Shown in pieces: positions 43,171 to 51,793 of a stretch of DNA of 64,000 bases (position 1 is its first letter; each line of letters starts with the position of its first letter). The position numbers and the translations under genes are program-made. Below the pieces are notes generated by a model. The model saw only the letters and a list, made by a program, of their open reading frames with translations. It ran no database searches and was not told the DNA's origin. The stretch comes from Aureisphaera sp963669405 (GTDB taxonomy: Bacteria > Bacteroidota > Bacteroidia > Flavobacteriales > Flavobacteriaceae), in NCBI GenBank assembly GCA_963669405.2, contig CAXXHF010000002.1, positions 1,426,001-1,490,000 on the forward strand. Direction: 5' to 3'.

Positions 43171-43803
43171 TTAGTTTTTAATCAAAGCATAAGCTCCTGT
43201 AAAACCTTCGAACTCTAAAAACCAAACTTCATATTTCTCAATCCTCCCTTCAAAACCCACTTCGGCAGTAGTTTCCATAGCATCCAGCCGAAAATCTGAC
43301 ACGTAAATATGTTGTAAAAAGCTCAATCCCTTTTCGGCAAAACTTTTATAAAGACTCTCCTTTGCTCCCCAAACCATGGTAAGTTTCCGCATCACGGCAT
43401 CGTCATTGGCCAAAGTCCTGTATTCTTCAATTGGGGTGAATTTTTGAGCAATCCTTATGATTTTTGGACGTTGCATTTCAATATCGATCCCAACTTCATC
43501 ATCACTTACAATAATTCCTGAAAAAGTATAGGAATGGGTAATGGATATCTTTTTACCATCTTGTAGATGGGGTTTTCCTTTTTCGTCGTAATACAAATCA
43601 TGATCGGTATACCCAACTTCCTTCAGCAAATGCCTTACACTCATAAAGCCTCTACGGTGTAAATCACTATTCATTCCATCTACCCGAGATTGGCAATGTT
43701 CTGTAAGGGAAATACCATTGGATAGTTCTTGAAATGATTCTTCAATCTTCCATATGAGCACTTTAGTGCAGTCGTTTACTGTTATAGTTTTGTAAAGAGG
43801 CAT
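43171..43803 (-). CDS. 4'-phosphopantetheinyl transferase (Sfp-like)
   Basis: The 210-residue protein has the Sfp signatures: GIDIEMQRP (Mg site) and WGAKESLYKSFAEKGLSF. The HSYTFSG element (SITHSYTFSG) contacts CoA. It moves the phosphopantetheine arm from CoA to acyl carrier or peptidyl carrier proteins. It is divergent from ahcY and begins an operon with the GGGP synthase, thiamine-binding-like, PnuC, kinase, DUF4301 and arfB genes. Confidence 0.92.
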   Translation of the reverse strand: MPLYKTITVNDCTKVLIWKIEESFQELSNGISLTEHCQSRVDGMNSDLHRRGFMSVRHLLKEVGYTDHDLYYDEKGKPHLQDGKKISITHSYTFSGIIVSDDEVGIDIEMQRPKIIRIAQKFTPIEEYRTLANDDAVMRKLTMVWGAKESLYKSFAEKGLSFLQHIYVSDFRLDAMETTAEVGFEGRIEKYEVWFLEFEGFTGAYALIKN

Positions 43804-43823
43804 CTAATTACGAGGATATTCCT

Positions 43824-43831
43824 TAATTTTG
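43824..43831 (+). promoter_or_regulatory. -7 promoter box of ahcY
   Basis: TAATTTTG (TAnnTTTG), about 46 bases before the ahcY ATG. Confidence 0.5.
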
Positions 43832-43833
43832 CA

Positions 43834-43851
43834 GTCTGAAATTTTTCAGAC
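43834..43851 (+). promoter_or_regulatory. Perfect hairpin at the ahcY transcription start
   Basis: GTCTGAA-ATTT-TTCAGAC (7-base arms, 4-base loop) begins 2 bases after the -7 box. It is either an operator or a 5'-end stem-loop of the ahcY mRNA; the transcription start lies about inside its 5' arm. Confidence 0.45.
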
Positions 43852-43877
43852 AAACATAACATTTCAAAGATAACAAT

Positions 43878-45188
43878 ATGTCTACGAAAACCGTACCCTA
43901 CGTACCGTATAAAGTAAAAGATATTTCATTGGCCGATTGGGGTCGTAAAGAAATTGAATTGGCAGAGGCAGAAATGCCTGGATTAATGTCTCTTAGAGAA
44001 GAATACAAAGACGAGCAACCTCTTAAAGGAGCTCGTATTGCTGGATGCTTACATATGACCATTCAAACCGCAGTGCTTATTGAAACCCTTCAGGCACTTG
44101 GTGCTGAAGTTACTTGGAGCTCTTGTAATATTTTCTCTACCCAAGACCAAGCCGCCGCTGCTATTGCTGCCGCTGGAACTCCAGTGTATGCATGGAAAGG
44201 AATGAACGATGAAGAATTTGATTGGTGTATTGAACAAACTTTATTTTTTGGAGAAGATAAACAACCACTAAATATGATCTTAGATGATGGTGGGGATCTT
44301 ACCAATATGGTGTTAGACAAATATCCAGAATTGGTTCCTGGAATCAACGGATTATCTGAAGAGACTACTACTGGAGTACACCGTTTATACGAACGTATGG
44401 AAAATGGAACCCTTACCATGCCAGCGATCAATGTTAATGATAGTGTGACCAAATCTAAATTTGACAACAAATACGGATGTAAGGAAAGTGCTGTAGATGC
44501 TATTCGTCGTGCTACGGATGTAATGTTAGCAGGAAAGCGTGTAGTAGTATGTGGTTATGGAGATGTTGGTAAAGGTACAGCAGCTTCCTTTAAAGGTGCT
44601 GGATCTATTGTTACAGTTACTGAAGTTGATCCTATCTGTGCGCTACAAGCAGCAATGGACGGATTCGAAGTAAAACGTTTGGAAACTGTGGTTGGTAATG
44701 CAGATGTGGTGATTACTACTACCGGAAACAAAGATATTGTTCGTGGTGAGCATTTTGAAGCCATGAAGGACAAAACCATTGTGTGTAACATTGGGCATTT
44801 CGACAATGAAATAGATGTCGCTTGGTTAAATAACAATAGCGAAAAAATAGAAATTAAGCCTCAGGTTGATAAATACAATATCAACGGGAAAGACATAATC
44901 CTCTTGGCCGAAGGCCGATTGGTAAACCTAGGTTGTGCTACGGGTCATCCAAGTTTTGTGATGAGTAATTCATTTACCAACCAAACATTGGCACAAATTG
45001 AATTGTGGAACAACATAGAGAACTACGAAAACAAGGTTTATATGTTGCCAAAACACTTAGACGAAAAAGTAGCTAAACTACATTTGGCCAAAATCGGGGT
45101 AGAACTAACCGAATTAAGTAAAGATCAGGCCGATTATATTGGTGTAAAAGTAGAAGGCCCATTCAAGCCTGAATATTATAGATACTAG
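43878..45188 (+). CDS. ahcY: Adenosylhomocysteinase
   Basis: The 436-residue protein is a full SAH hydrolase: AGCLHMTIQTAVLIETL (substrate), the catalytic DNKYGCKES region, the NAD-binding Rossmann motif VVCGYGDVGKGTA, and the C-terminal KPEYYRY tail that completes the NAD site of the neighbouring subunit. It splits S-adenosylhomocysteine to adenosine and homocysteine in the methyl cycle. It is single with its own promoter and a strong terminator. Confidence 0.97.
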   Translation: MSTKTVPYVPYKVKDISLADWGRKEIELAEAEMPGLMSLREEYKDEQPLKGARIAGCLHMTIQTAVLIETLQALGAEVTWSSCNIFSTQDQAAAAIAAAGTPVYAWKGMNDEEFDWCIEQTLFFGEDKQPLNMILDDGGDLTNMVLDKYPELVPGINGLSEETTTGVHRLYERMENGTLTMPAINVNDSVTKSKFDNKYGCKESAVDAIRRATDVMLAGKRVVVCGYGDVGKGTAASFKGAGSIVTVTEVDPICALQAAMDGFEVKRLETVVGNADVVITTTGNKDIVRGEHFEAMKDKTIVCNIGHFDNEIDVAWLNNNSEKIEIKPQVDKYNINGKDIILLAEGRLVNLGCATGHPSFVMSNSFTNQTLAQIELWNNIENYENKVYMLPKHLDEKVAKLHLAKIGVELTELSKDQADYIGVKVEGPFKPEYYRY

Positions 45189-45221
45189 AAGTATATAGAT
45201 ACTTAGGTTTTAGATCACATA

Positions 45222-45252
45222 GCCCCTGCCATTTGGCGGGGGTTTTATTTTT
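45222..45252 (+). terminator. Terminator of ahcY
   Basis: Arms CCCCTGCC and GGCGGGGG with one U-G pair around ATTT, followed by a T-run. Confidence 0.9.
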
Positions 45253-45316
45253 TTAAGGATTTCATAATTTAAGAAATGGTACCTTTATGTCTTCATACCT
45301 TATTAACCAAATACCT

Positions 45317-47320
45317 ATGAAAAAGAATTATATTCTCTCCTTACTTCTTGTAACGAGCTATACCTTATTCTCTCAGATTACCGTTGCACCCCCATATGTT
45401 CTAAGTATAGATGAACTCAAAGCTTGGACTCCAGATGGCCCTACGGCAGACAATGCATTAATTGCCACACAGGAACTCCTACCTCGTTTTGAAAATACAG
45501 ATACACAGTTTAATCCTGCATTAAGTAATGATATGGAAATTGCTTATCTCCCTGACGGAATGGGGAATTTCGCAAATTACAGCGAAGAACAAAATCAATT
45601 TAACCTATACAACTTTACCAATTGGTCTTACATTGACAAACTGGTTTGGTTTGGAGGTACGTGGGAGGAAAACATACAGCTGCCTTCTGCTCCCTGGGTG
45701 AATACCGCTCATAAAAATGGCGTAAAAGTCTATGCCAATGTGTTTTTTGCTCCTAATGCTTTTGGAGGCTCAACAGCGATTCTACAAAATTTCTTAGAAC
45801 AAGATGGCGATGGGGATTTTGTAGTTATTCCTATCATGGTTGAAATTATGGAGCACTACAATTTTGATGGCTGGTTTATTAACGAAGAAACAAATACCAC
45901 TGCTGATGTAGGACAGTTGATGTACGAATTTTTACGAGACCTAACTACCGCTGTAGAAGCTGTTGGGAAAGATGTCATGTGGTACGATGCCATGTTGCTT
46001 AACGGAACCGTAGACTGGCAAGATAGACTGAACACCAACAACAGTCCTTTTGTACAGAACGATGAAGACGGCAATCCCGGCAATGGTTTTGAGCAACGGG
46101 TAAGCAGTAACATCTTTATCAATTTCTTTTGGGGAGGAACTCCATTTCCATTGGATTCCAGGGATCGAGCGAATGAAATTGGCCGATCTGAATTTGAAGT
46201 TTTTACAGGCGTAGATCTTTGGCCTGGAAGGAATCAGCCTGCTTTCGAGACTGGAGGTAATGCCTGGATGGGGTGGTTGCATGAAAATCCGGAAACTCCT
46301 GTTACTTCTCTAGGACTCTTTGCTTCCAATTGTGTGTTCAACAATAGCCAATACAGTGAATTTAATACTGATCCTACGGATTATGTCAATTTTTATAGCC
46401 AAGAACGTCACATGTTTGCTGGTGCTGATAGAAATCCTTCTACAGAAGATATTAGTGGCTTTAAAGGATATACAAATTGGATTCCAGCCGCTTCCACAAT
46501 TTCAGAGTTGCCTTTCGAAACGAATTTCAATACAGGACATGGCTTGAAAAAATTTGAAGAAGGAACAGAAACTTCCAACTCTCCTTGGCACAATATGAAC
46601 GATCAGGATATTCTCCCTACTTGGCAATTTGCATTTTCGGAAGGTGCTTTTTTTAATGCATCTTGGGATTTTGACATCGCCTACAATGGTGGTTCTTCCC
46701 TTAAAATTGACGGAGACCCTGTGAGTCCTACCTTAGACGACTTACTCCTTTACAAAACAAATCTAACGCTTACCCCAGACAGTAAGATAGACATCGTTTA
46801 CCGTATTCAGGATTTTGAAGATGATTATACACTATCTCTTATCTTAACCTTTGCCGACACGCCTGATGAAACTATAGCCATAGATGTCACCAGTACTACC
46901 TTTGGGGAATGGATCCCAAAAACCAGACTGTTAGGGGCCTTTGCTGGAAGAGAACTGGCAACCATTGGAGTACGTATGGACGGCCCTGTAATTTCCGATG
47001 CGAATTACATAATTAATATTGGAAACATAAGAGTTCACAATGGACCACCACTTGCCGTAGAGGACATTGTACCACTGGAAGATACTATTGCAATTTCCTA
47101 CGCTTCAATAGGACAGGAAATCCTGATACAGTCAACCTTACCGAATAACGAATCCATCGACTTCGAAGTCTATAATTTACAAGGACAATTGCTTTCTTCT
47201 CATACCATGGAAAGAAATCTATATCGATTGCCAACGGCACGATTGTCCCAAGGCATGTACCTAATTCGATTTATAGATGGAACTGGACAAGAAGTGACCA
47301 AGAAGGTATTGGTTAGATAG
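45317..47320 (+). CDS. T9SS-exported GH85 endo-beta-N-acetylglucosaminidase
   Basis: From the ATG at 45317 the 667-residue protein has a signal peptide (about 1-19), a GH85 catalytic domain (about 60-430) and a T9SS sorting domain (about 595-667, ending KKVLVR). The active-site motif is FDGWFINEETN: N189 and E191 match the Asn-x-Glu pair of GH85, in which Glu is the acid/base and Asn holds the substrate acetamide. It cuts the chitobiose core of N-linked glycans from glycoproteins. A region of strands (about 440-590) is probably a glycan-binding domain. The ATG at 45287 is upstream of the signal peptide and less likely. Confidence 0.9.
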   Translation: MKKNYILSLLLVTSYTLFSQITVAPPYVLSIDELKAWTPDGPTADNALIATQELLPRFENTDTQFNPALSNDMEIAYLPDGMGNFANYSEEQNQFNLYNFTNWSYIDKLVWFGGTWEENIQLPSAPWVNTAHKNGVKVYANVFFAPNAFGGSTAILQNFLEQDGDGDFVVIPIMVEIMEHYNFDGWFINEETNTTADVGQLMYEFLRDLTTAVEAVGKDVMWYDAMLLNGTVDWQDRLNTNNSPFVQNDEDGNPGNGFEQRVSSNIFINFFWGGTPFPLDSRDRANEIGRSEFEVFTGVDLWPGRNQPAFETGGNAWMGWLHENPETPVTSLGLFASNCVFNNSQYSEFNTDPTDYVNFYSQERHMFAGADRNPSTEDISGFKGYTNWIPAASTISELPFETNFNTGHGLKKFEEGTETSNSPWHNMNDQDILPTWQFAFSEGAFFNASWDFDIAYNGGSSLKIDGDPVSPTLDDLLLYKTNLTLTPDSKIDIVYRIQDFEDDYTLSLILTFADTPDETIAIDVTSTTFGEWIPKTRLLGAFAGRELATIGVRMDGPVISDANYIINIGNIRVHNGPPLAVEDIVPLEDTIAISYASIGQEILIQSTLPNNESIDFEVYNLQGQLLSSHTMERNLYRLPTARLSQGMYLIRFIDGTGQEVTKKVLVR

Positions 47321-47336
47321 TTGAACCCATTTTGAA

Positions 47337-48104
47337 TTAATAGCCCGTCACCAACAGGTTTCGGGCTCCTTTTATACCACATTTTTGATAGGCATGATAT
47401 GCCTGTGCTGCCCGTTCCCGTATTTGAGTATCCGTTTCTTCCAATAGCCATCCATCTAAAATCCATTTCAAGGTATAAGCTTCGGGAGACATAAGACCCG
47501 TAGACCAAACCAAAGGGTTGGCTCCAGTTTTTTCTAAATAGGGTTTAAAATAGTCTTTGCTAATGCACGCCAGCATTACAGCATCTCTTTTTTCGGTGTC
47601 ACAAGATTTCAATTCTATATCCAAACTAAACTCCATGAGTCCATCGTGCCCTATATAAGCCACTAAATCTGATGCCCCGCCAAACTGAAGTGATCTCTCA
47701 TCTTCTTGGATCTTCATGACTTCATCTCCACTGGAAGCTTTCAAAAAGTCAATCGTAGTTTGTTTAATGTATTTACCATCATAAGCATCAGCTAAGAGAT
47801 AGGCATCTTTATTTTTATGTTTGAAAAGAATACGCTCCAATATTTGTGGGTTACCTGAAGGAATTGACTTTATTAATTTCCAATCTTCACTTCTCTTAAA
47901 ATGGGTTTTCACACCATACAAAGCTCCCCAATACAAATTGGATTTGGGGTCTTGCCCATTACCCAACGATTTGGATACTGGGACTATCCCTTGATTGTCG
48001 TTATCACATAATGCTACAAAAACATGGATGGTTTTACTAACCGATGCATCGTTTTGAGCAAAAGTCAGAGAAGAAAAAAACAATAGTATAAGAAAATACC
48101 TCAC
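47337..48104 (-). CDS. Secreted protein with clan CD-like His and Cys motifs
   Basis: The 255-residue protein has a signal peptide (about 1-16, ending TFAQ). No known family was recognised. Two motifs fit cysteine peptidases of clan CD (caspase/gingipain fold): a hydrophobic strand ending in YIGH153-DG and another hydrophobic strand ending in MLA-C180. Their order and spacing (27 residues) are plausible for a His/Cys pair. The rest (WGALYGVKTHF, TGANPLVWSTGLMSPEAY) is not diagnostic. It is convergent with the GH85 gene. Function unknown. Confidence 0.72.
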   Translation of the reverse strand: MRYFLILLFFSSLTFAQNDASVSKTIHVFVALCDNDNQGIVPVSKSLGNGQDPKSNLYWGALYGVKTHFKRSEDWKLIKSIPSGNPQILERILFKHKNKDAYLLADAYDGKYIKQTTIDFLKASSGDEVMKIQEDERSLQFGGASDLVAYIGHDGLMEFSLDIELKSCDTEKRDAVMLACISKDYFKPYLEKTGANPLVWSTGLMSPEAYTLKWILDGWLLEETDTQIRERAAQAYHAYQKCGIKGARNLLVTGY

Positions 48105-48164
48105 CTCATAATAACGGTGATTAAAGTTGAATTATTTTTACGCATCTTCAGTTAAGTAAAATAA

Positions 48165-49043
48165 TCACTGCTTCAAAAAAACCATAGTAGCTGTCTCTCC
48201 TACTTCCAGATTTGTAAGGGTACGTGTAAGGTTGTTACTATCTGTAATATCAAAACGGATGGTGTTTTTTCCTATAATACCATTGGTTAAAGCTGTTACT
48301 TTTACCTCTACACGATCTCGGTCCATTGGTATAGTAACTTTTCTAGAGCGTTTGGTCACCCCATAGTCTATTAAAATAGGAATGTCATTAATAGAGAGAT
48401 CGATCCTGTCATTATCAGACACTTCTTCGTCATATATTAACATAGAAAGTTCATTGTCCTTAGTAAATACATGAAGTACTTCATTGGTAGCCACCGTATT
48501 GATGCGAACATTATTGGCTTTACTCACTAAACTTTTACTCTTTTCCTTGATTCTGCCCTCTTGTTTTATTCCTCCAGCCAATGCTACTTTGGGACGTTCC
48601 TTCTTTTTAAGAACAGGTCCTTTATTCATCATTGAAATAACGCCGTTTATACAAAGATCCCCGGTTTTATACTTACTCTTAAATTGTCCCCAAATTTCTT
48701 GCCGCTCCTCTCCATCTTTCAAGGTTCCATTAAAGTGTATATAACAGAACCCATCTAAAGACTTTGGAGACTTGACAGTGAGGATTTCACTTTCATAAAA
48801 TATAACTGTTTGGGTTTCGTAATCTATAGAACCAGATACCAAAGATTTGGTTTCATACCCTCCATCTTGATCGGTAACGGAATATCCCTCAATAACTCCA
48901 TCTTCTTCATAAAAATGAATCTTATAAGTATACAGCGAAATACCGCTCAGTTTAATGACTCCTTCAAAAATATACTCATCTTGAGCGTGGAGTTTTGGAG
49001 AGAATAAACACAACAGAAAAATTAAAACAGTGGATGATTTCAT
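48165..49043 (-). CDS. Secreted hypothetical protein
   Basis: The 292-residue protein has a signal peptide (about 1-20, ending KLHAQ). The N-terminal half is strand-rich (EYIFEGVIKLSGISLYTYKI) and the middle holds a Lys-rich linker. The C-terminal ~100 residues look like a beta-sandwich (DRIDLSINDIPILIDYG, EVKVTALTNG). No catalytic motif is visible. It follows on the same strand before the clan CD-like gene with 60 bases between them; co-transcription is possible. Function unknown. Confidence 0.7.
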   Translation of the reverse strand: MKSSTVLIFLLCLFSPKLHAQDEYIFEGVIKLSGISLYTYKIHFYEEDGVIEGYSVTDQDGGYETKSLVSGSIDYETQTVIFYESEILTVKSPKSLDGFCYIHFNGTLKDGEERQEIWGQFKSKYKTGDLCINGVISMMNKGPVLKKKERPKVALAGGIKQEGRIKEKSKSLVSKANNVRINTVATNEVLHVFTKDNELSMLIYDEEVSDNDRIDLSINDIPILIDYGVTKRSRKVTIPMDRDRVEVKVTALTNGIIGKNTIRFDITDSNNLTRTLTNLEVGETATMVFLKQ

Positions 49044-49142
49044 AGCTTAAAATAAAATCGGAGTACAAGTATAATCAATATTTTGGGCATTAATAAATGT
49101 ACTGCCCCAATACTGCTTTATTAATGAGCAAAAAATGAGAAA

Positions 49143-49176
49143 ATAAAAAACCCTCAACCTTTTTTGGTTGAGGGTT
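49143..49176 (-). terminator. Terminator of rplU-rpmA
   Basis: Minus-strand arms AACCCTCAACC and GGTTGAGGGTT around an A-rich loop, followed by TTTTTTATTT. It follows the rpmA stop at 49200. Confidence 0.9.
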
Positions 49177-49199
49177 CTTACTATTCATTCAATCAACGT

Positions 49200-49463
49200 T
49201 TAAGCTTCTCCGTGAGGAACTATAGAAACGTATGATTTGTTGTTTTTCTTCTTAGTGAATTTTACAACACCGTCCACTTTGGCGTGAAGGGTGTGGTCTT
49301 TTCCACCATATACATTTTCACCTGGGTGATGTGTATTTCCTCTTTGTCTTACGATGATATTTCCAGCAATCGCCGCTTGACCACCAAAAATCTTAACACC
49401 AAGACGTTTCGATTCTGATTCGCGACCGTTCTTAGAACTACCAACTCCTTTTTTGTGAGCCAT
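49200..49463 (-). CDS. rpmA: 50S ribosomal protein L27
   Basis: The 87-residue protein has the L27 N terminus MAHKKGVGSSKNGRESES and the IVRQRGNTHHPGENV core. L27 reaches the peptidyl-transferase centre of the large subunit. It lies 23 bases after rplU on the same strand, the usual L21-L27 order. Confidence 0.97.
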   Translation of the reverse strand: MAHKKGVGSSKNGRESESKRLGVKIFGGQAAIAGNIIVRQRGNTHHPGENVYGGKDHTLHAKVDGVVKFTKKKNNKSYVSIVPHGEA

Positions 49464-49486
49464 TTCTTTTCGGTTTTATATTGTTA

Positions 49487-50020
49487 TTACTTGCTTAAGG
49501 CTTCAATTAATTCTGCTTTCTTCATGGAAGAAATACCAGAAATGCCTTTTGCTTTTGCCATTTCTTTTAATTGAGCTACAGTCATGCTGCTCAAATCTTG
49601 AGTTGCCTCTTTGGCCTCAGTTTTAACAGGAGCTGCTGCTTTTGTTTCTTTTTTGGGCTCTGTCTTAGGAGCCGCAGCTTTCTTAGCAGGAGCTGCTTTC
49701 TTAGCTCCAGAAGCTACAATGCTTTCAATAACGATTTCAGAAAGGGACTGTCTGTGACCGTTCTTTACACGGTATCCTTTTCTTCTTTTCTTTTTGAAAA
49801 CTATTACTTTATCACCTTTTAGGTGCTTCACGACTTTTGCTCCTACTTGAGCTCCGTCTATAGCCGGGGCGCCAATAGTTACTTTGTCTCCGTCACCGAT
49901 AAGAAGTACATTGTCAAAAGCGACTTTTTTTCCTTCTTCTACGGACAAACGGTTTACAAAGACTTTTTGATCTTTCGCAACTTTAAATTGCTGCCCTGCT
50001 ATCTCTACAATTGCATACAT
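49487..50020 (-). CDS. rplU: 50S ribosomal protein L21 with C-terminal SAP-like extension
   Basis: The 177-residue protein has a standard L21 domain (about 1-102, MYAIVEIAGQQFKVAKDQK and RRKGYRVKNGHRQSL). An Ala/Lys/Pro-rich linker follows (about 105-140), then a SAP/HeH-type helix-extended-loop motif (about 143-177, VAQLKEMAKAKGISG then KAELIEAL). E. coli L21 is 103 residues, so about 75 are added here. The tail may bind RNA or DNA. The mRNA starts with a perfect hairpin (50079-50058). Confidence 0.93.
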   Translation of the reverse strand: MYAIVEIAGQQFKVAKDQKVFVNRLSVEEGKKVAFDNVLLIGDGDKVTIGAPAIDGAQVGAKVVKHLKGDKVIVFKKKRRKGYRVKNGHRQSLSEIVIESIVASGAKKAAPAKKAAAPKTEPKKETKAAAPVKTEAKEATQDLSSMTVAQLKEMAKAKGISGISSMKKAELIEALSK

Positions 50021-50057
50021 AGCGTAAACGTTTATTATTAAGGTTTTTCAATAAAAA

Positions 50058-50079
50058 GCTTTTACCCTACAGTAAAAGC
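50058..50079 (-). promoter_or_regulatory. Hairpin at the 5' end of the rplU-rpmA leader
   Basis: Minus-strand GCTTTTAC-TGTAGG-GTAAAAGC (8-base arms, 6-base loop) starts about 6 bases after the -7 box, right at the predicted transcription start and 38 bases before the ATG. It may be an L21 autoregulatory or mRNA-protecting element. Confidence 0.5.
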
Positions 50080-50084
50080 GGGTG

Positions 50085-50092
50085 CAAATATA
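50085..50092 (-). promoter_or_regulatory. -7 promoter box of rplU-rpmA
   Basis: Minus strand TATATTTG (TAnnTTTG), 65 bases before the rplU ATG. Confidence 0.55.
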
Positions 50093-50184
50093 ATTTTAAT
50101 TTTAAAAATGGGCAAGTGTTTTTGCTGGATATATCTGAAATTCGAAAACTTTAGGATTCCATTCTTTTACTGAAAGCCAACCAC

Positions 50185-51414
50185 TTATCTTTTAACAATC
50201 TTCTTTGTAGCTAGCCCTTCATCTGTCAATACTTTTAACAGATACACTCCAGATGCAAATCCACTTAAATCAATGCGGTTGGTTGAAACCTGCATCACCT
50301 GTTTTCCTGTTAGATCAAATACCTCAACATTCAATATTTTATAATCAGCGCTAGTAACATGAGCAATACCATATACTGGATTTGGATATACCGACACTAA
50401 GTCATTCAACGCTGCCTCATTTAACGCTAAAAATTCATTTTCATAAACCCAAATATCATTCAATTCTATGACACCACTAGGAGGCTCAACGTAATACCCC
50501 AATCCTACATAAGCCGCATCATTTAAACAGAATGCTGTAGAAGCAAACCGCCCTTCTCCTTCAAAATAAGCCATTTGAAACCAATCATCTTGTGCTGGAT
50601 CATATTGCCACATGTCTGTAACAACTTCAGATCCATTATAGCCCAATCCTATATACCCTCTTCCGTTAATAGAAAAACCAATTGAATTAGACCTAGAGAC
50701 ACCTTCAAAATCTGCTTTTTGAGACCATGTATCGTTAACAGGATCATATTCCCAGAAATCAGAGTAAGAGACAGGCGATGATCCTGTAAAGTGGTACCCT
50801 GTGCCTATATATCCTTTTCCTTCTATTGAAAAGCCTACCGCTCTGTCGCGAACATCTCCACCAAAGTCTTGCATCTGAGTCCAAGAATTTGTTACTGGAT
50901 CATATTCCCAAAACTCCTTAGTTTCATTTCCAATTCCCGAAGTTTCACTCCCTGTACCTACATATCCTTTTGTATCAATAGAGAAAGCAACAGAACTGAT
51001 TCTTCCCACTCCTGGGAAAACTGCTTTTTGCGTCCAATCATTTGTAGCGGGGTCATATTCCCAGAAATCGCCAGAAGGCGATGATCCATTCAATGAACCC
51101 AATCCGGCATAACCCTTATCTCCAATAGAAAAAGCAATCCCAGAAAATCTAGGAGAGCCCCCCATATCAGCCTTTTGAGTCCATGTATCGTTAACAGGAT
51201 CATATTCCCAGAAATCTTTAGTATATCCAGAATTGACATTTCCACCCCCTACATACCCTTTATCCTCTATTGAAAAGCTCATGGCATAATACCTCGCTGT
51301 ACCAACAAAATCATTTTGCTGATCCCAAGTGCCTTGCTGGCACCACGATGTATACCCTAACAGCATAAAAGCAATCATTACTATTAATTGAAGATTGAAT
51401 GTAATTCTTTTCAT
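50185..51414 (-). CDS. T9SS-exported kelch-repeat protein
   Basis: The 409-residue protein has a signal peptide (about 1-25), six kelch-type repeats (about 30-325) each with GKGYxGxG and DFWEYDPVxDxWxQ blocks, and a T9SS sorting domain (about 335-409, VYPNPVYGIAHV and a TKKIVKR end). The repeats should form a beta-propeller, usually for glycan or protein binding. The DUF4907 lipoprotein gene is directly upstream with 1 base between them. This kelch/DUF4907 pair is common in the family. Confidence 0.9.
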   Translation of the reverse strand: MKRITFNLQLIVMIAFMLLGYTSWCQQGTWDQQNDFVGTARYYAMSFSIEDKGYVGGGNVNSGYTKDFWEYDPVNDTWTQKADMGGSPRFSGIAFSIGDKGYAGLGSLNGSSPSGDFWEYDPATNDWTQKAVFPGVGRISSVAFSIDTKGYVGTGSETSGIGNETKEFWEYDPVTNSWTQMQDFGGDVRDRAVGFSIEGKGYIGTGYHFTGSSPVSYSDFWEYDPVNDTWSQKADFEGVSRSNSIGFSINGRGYIGLGYNGSEVVTDMWQYDPAQDDWFQMAYFEGEGRFASTAFCLNDAAYVGLGYYVEPPSGVIELNDIWVYENEFLALNEAALNDLVSVYPNPVYGIAHVTSADYKILNVEVFDLTGKQVMQVSTNRIDLSGFASGVYLLKVLTDEGLATKKIVKR

Positions 51415-51415
51415 A

Positions 51416-51760
51416 TTAGTTTCTTTTAATTTTTAAACTATCCAATTCGTTTACACTAATGGAAGGAGGCATCATATTATTGCATATTTTGTATTTCATT
51501 AATGCTCCAACTTTAAGAGCATCTTCTTTACTTCTGAAAGGTGAATTTCCGATAATTGCAGGAATCACGGGTTGATGGATATATTTTTTATCATTAACCA
51601 TGATATCAAATCCCCATTCATCACTATTAATTTCAACAGGGATAATTTTTATTTTTTTCCCGCTTTTACAATCAACATCTTTCCCTTCATTACAAGAGGG
51701 CAATAAACACAAAAAAACACTTAATGATGCTATTCGAATAAATAAAGGAAGTTCTTTCAA
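51416..51760 (-). CDS. DUF4907 lipoprotein
   Basis: The 114-residue protein has a lipobox (LLPSC, about Cys23) and the DUF4907 pattern: EWGFDIMVNDKKYIHQPVIP, AIIGNSPFRSKEDALKVGAL, and a final MKYKICNN. Function unknown. It precedes the T9SS kelch gene by 1 base, so the two are translated together. The lipoprotein may anchor or help export the kelch protein; this is inferred from the pairing. Confidence 0.88.
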   Translation of the reverse strand: MKELPLFIRIASLSVFLCLLPSCNEGKDVDCKSGKKIKIIPVEINSDEWGFDIMVNDKKYIHQPVIPAIIGNSPFRSKEDALKVGALMKYKICNNMMPPSISVNELDSLKIKRN

Positions 51761-51793
51761 AAAATTTCTTTAAATATAAAAATTCCCTGAGAC

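Noticed and set aside
43834..43851. SAH or SAM riboswitch in the ahcY leader
   Set aside because: The leader is only about 40 bases and shows a single hairpin; no conserved riboswitch core was seen.
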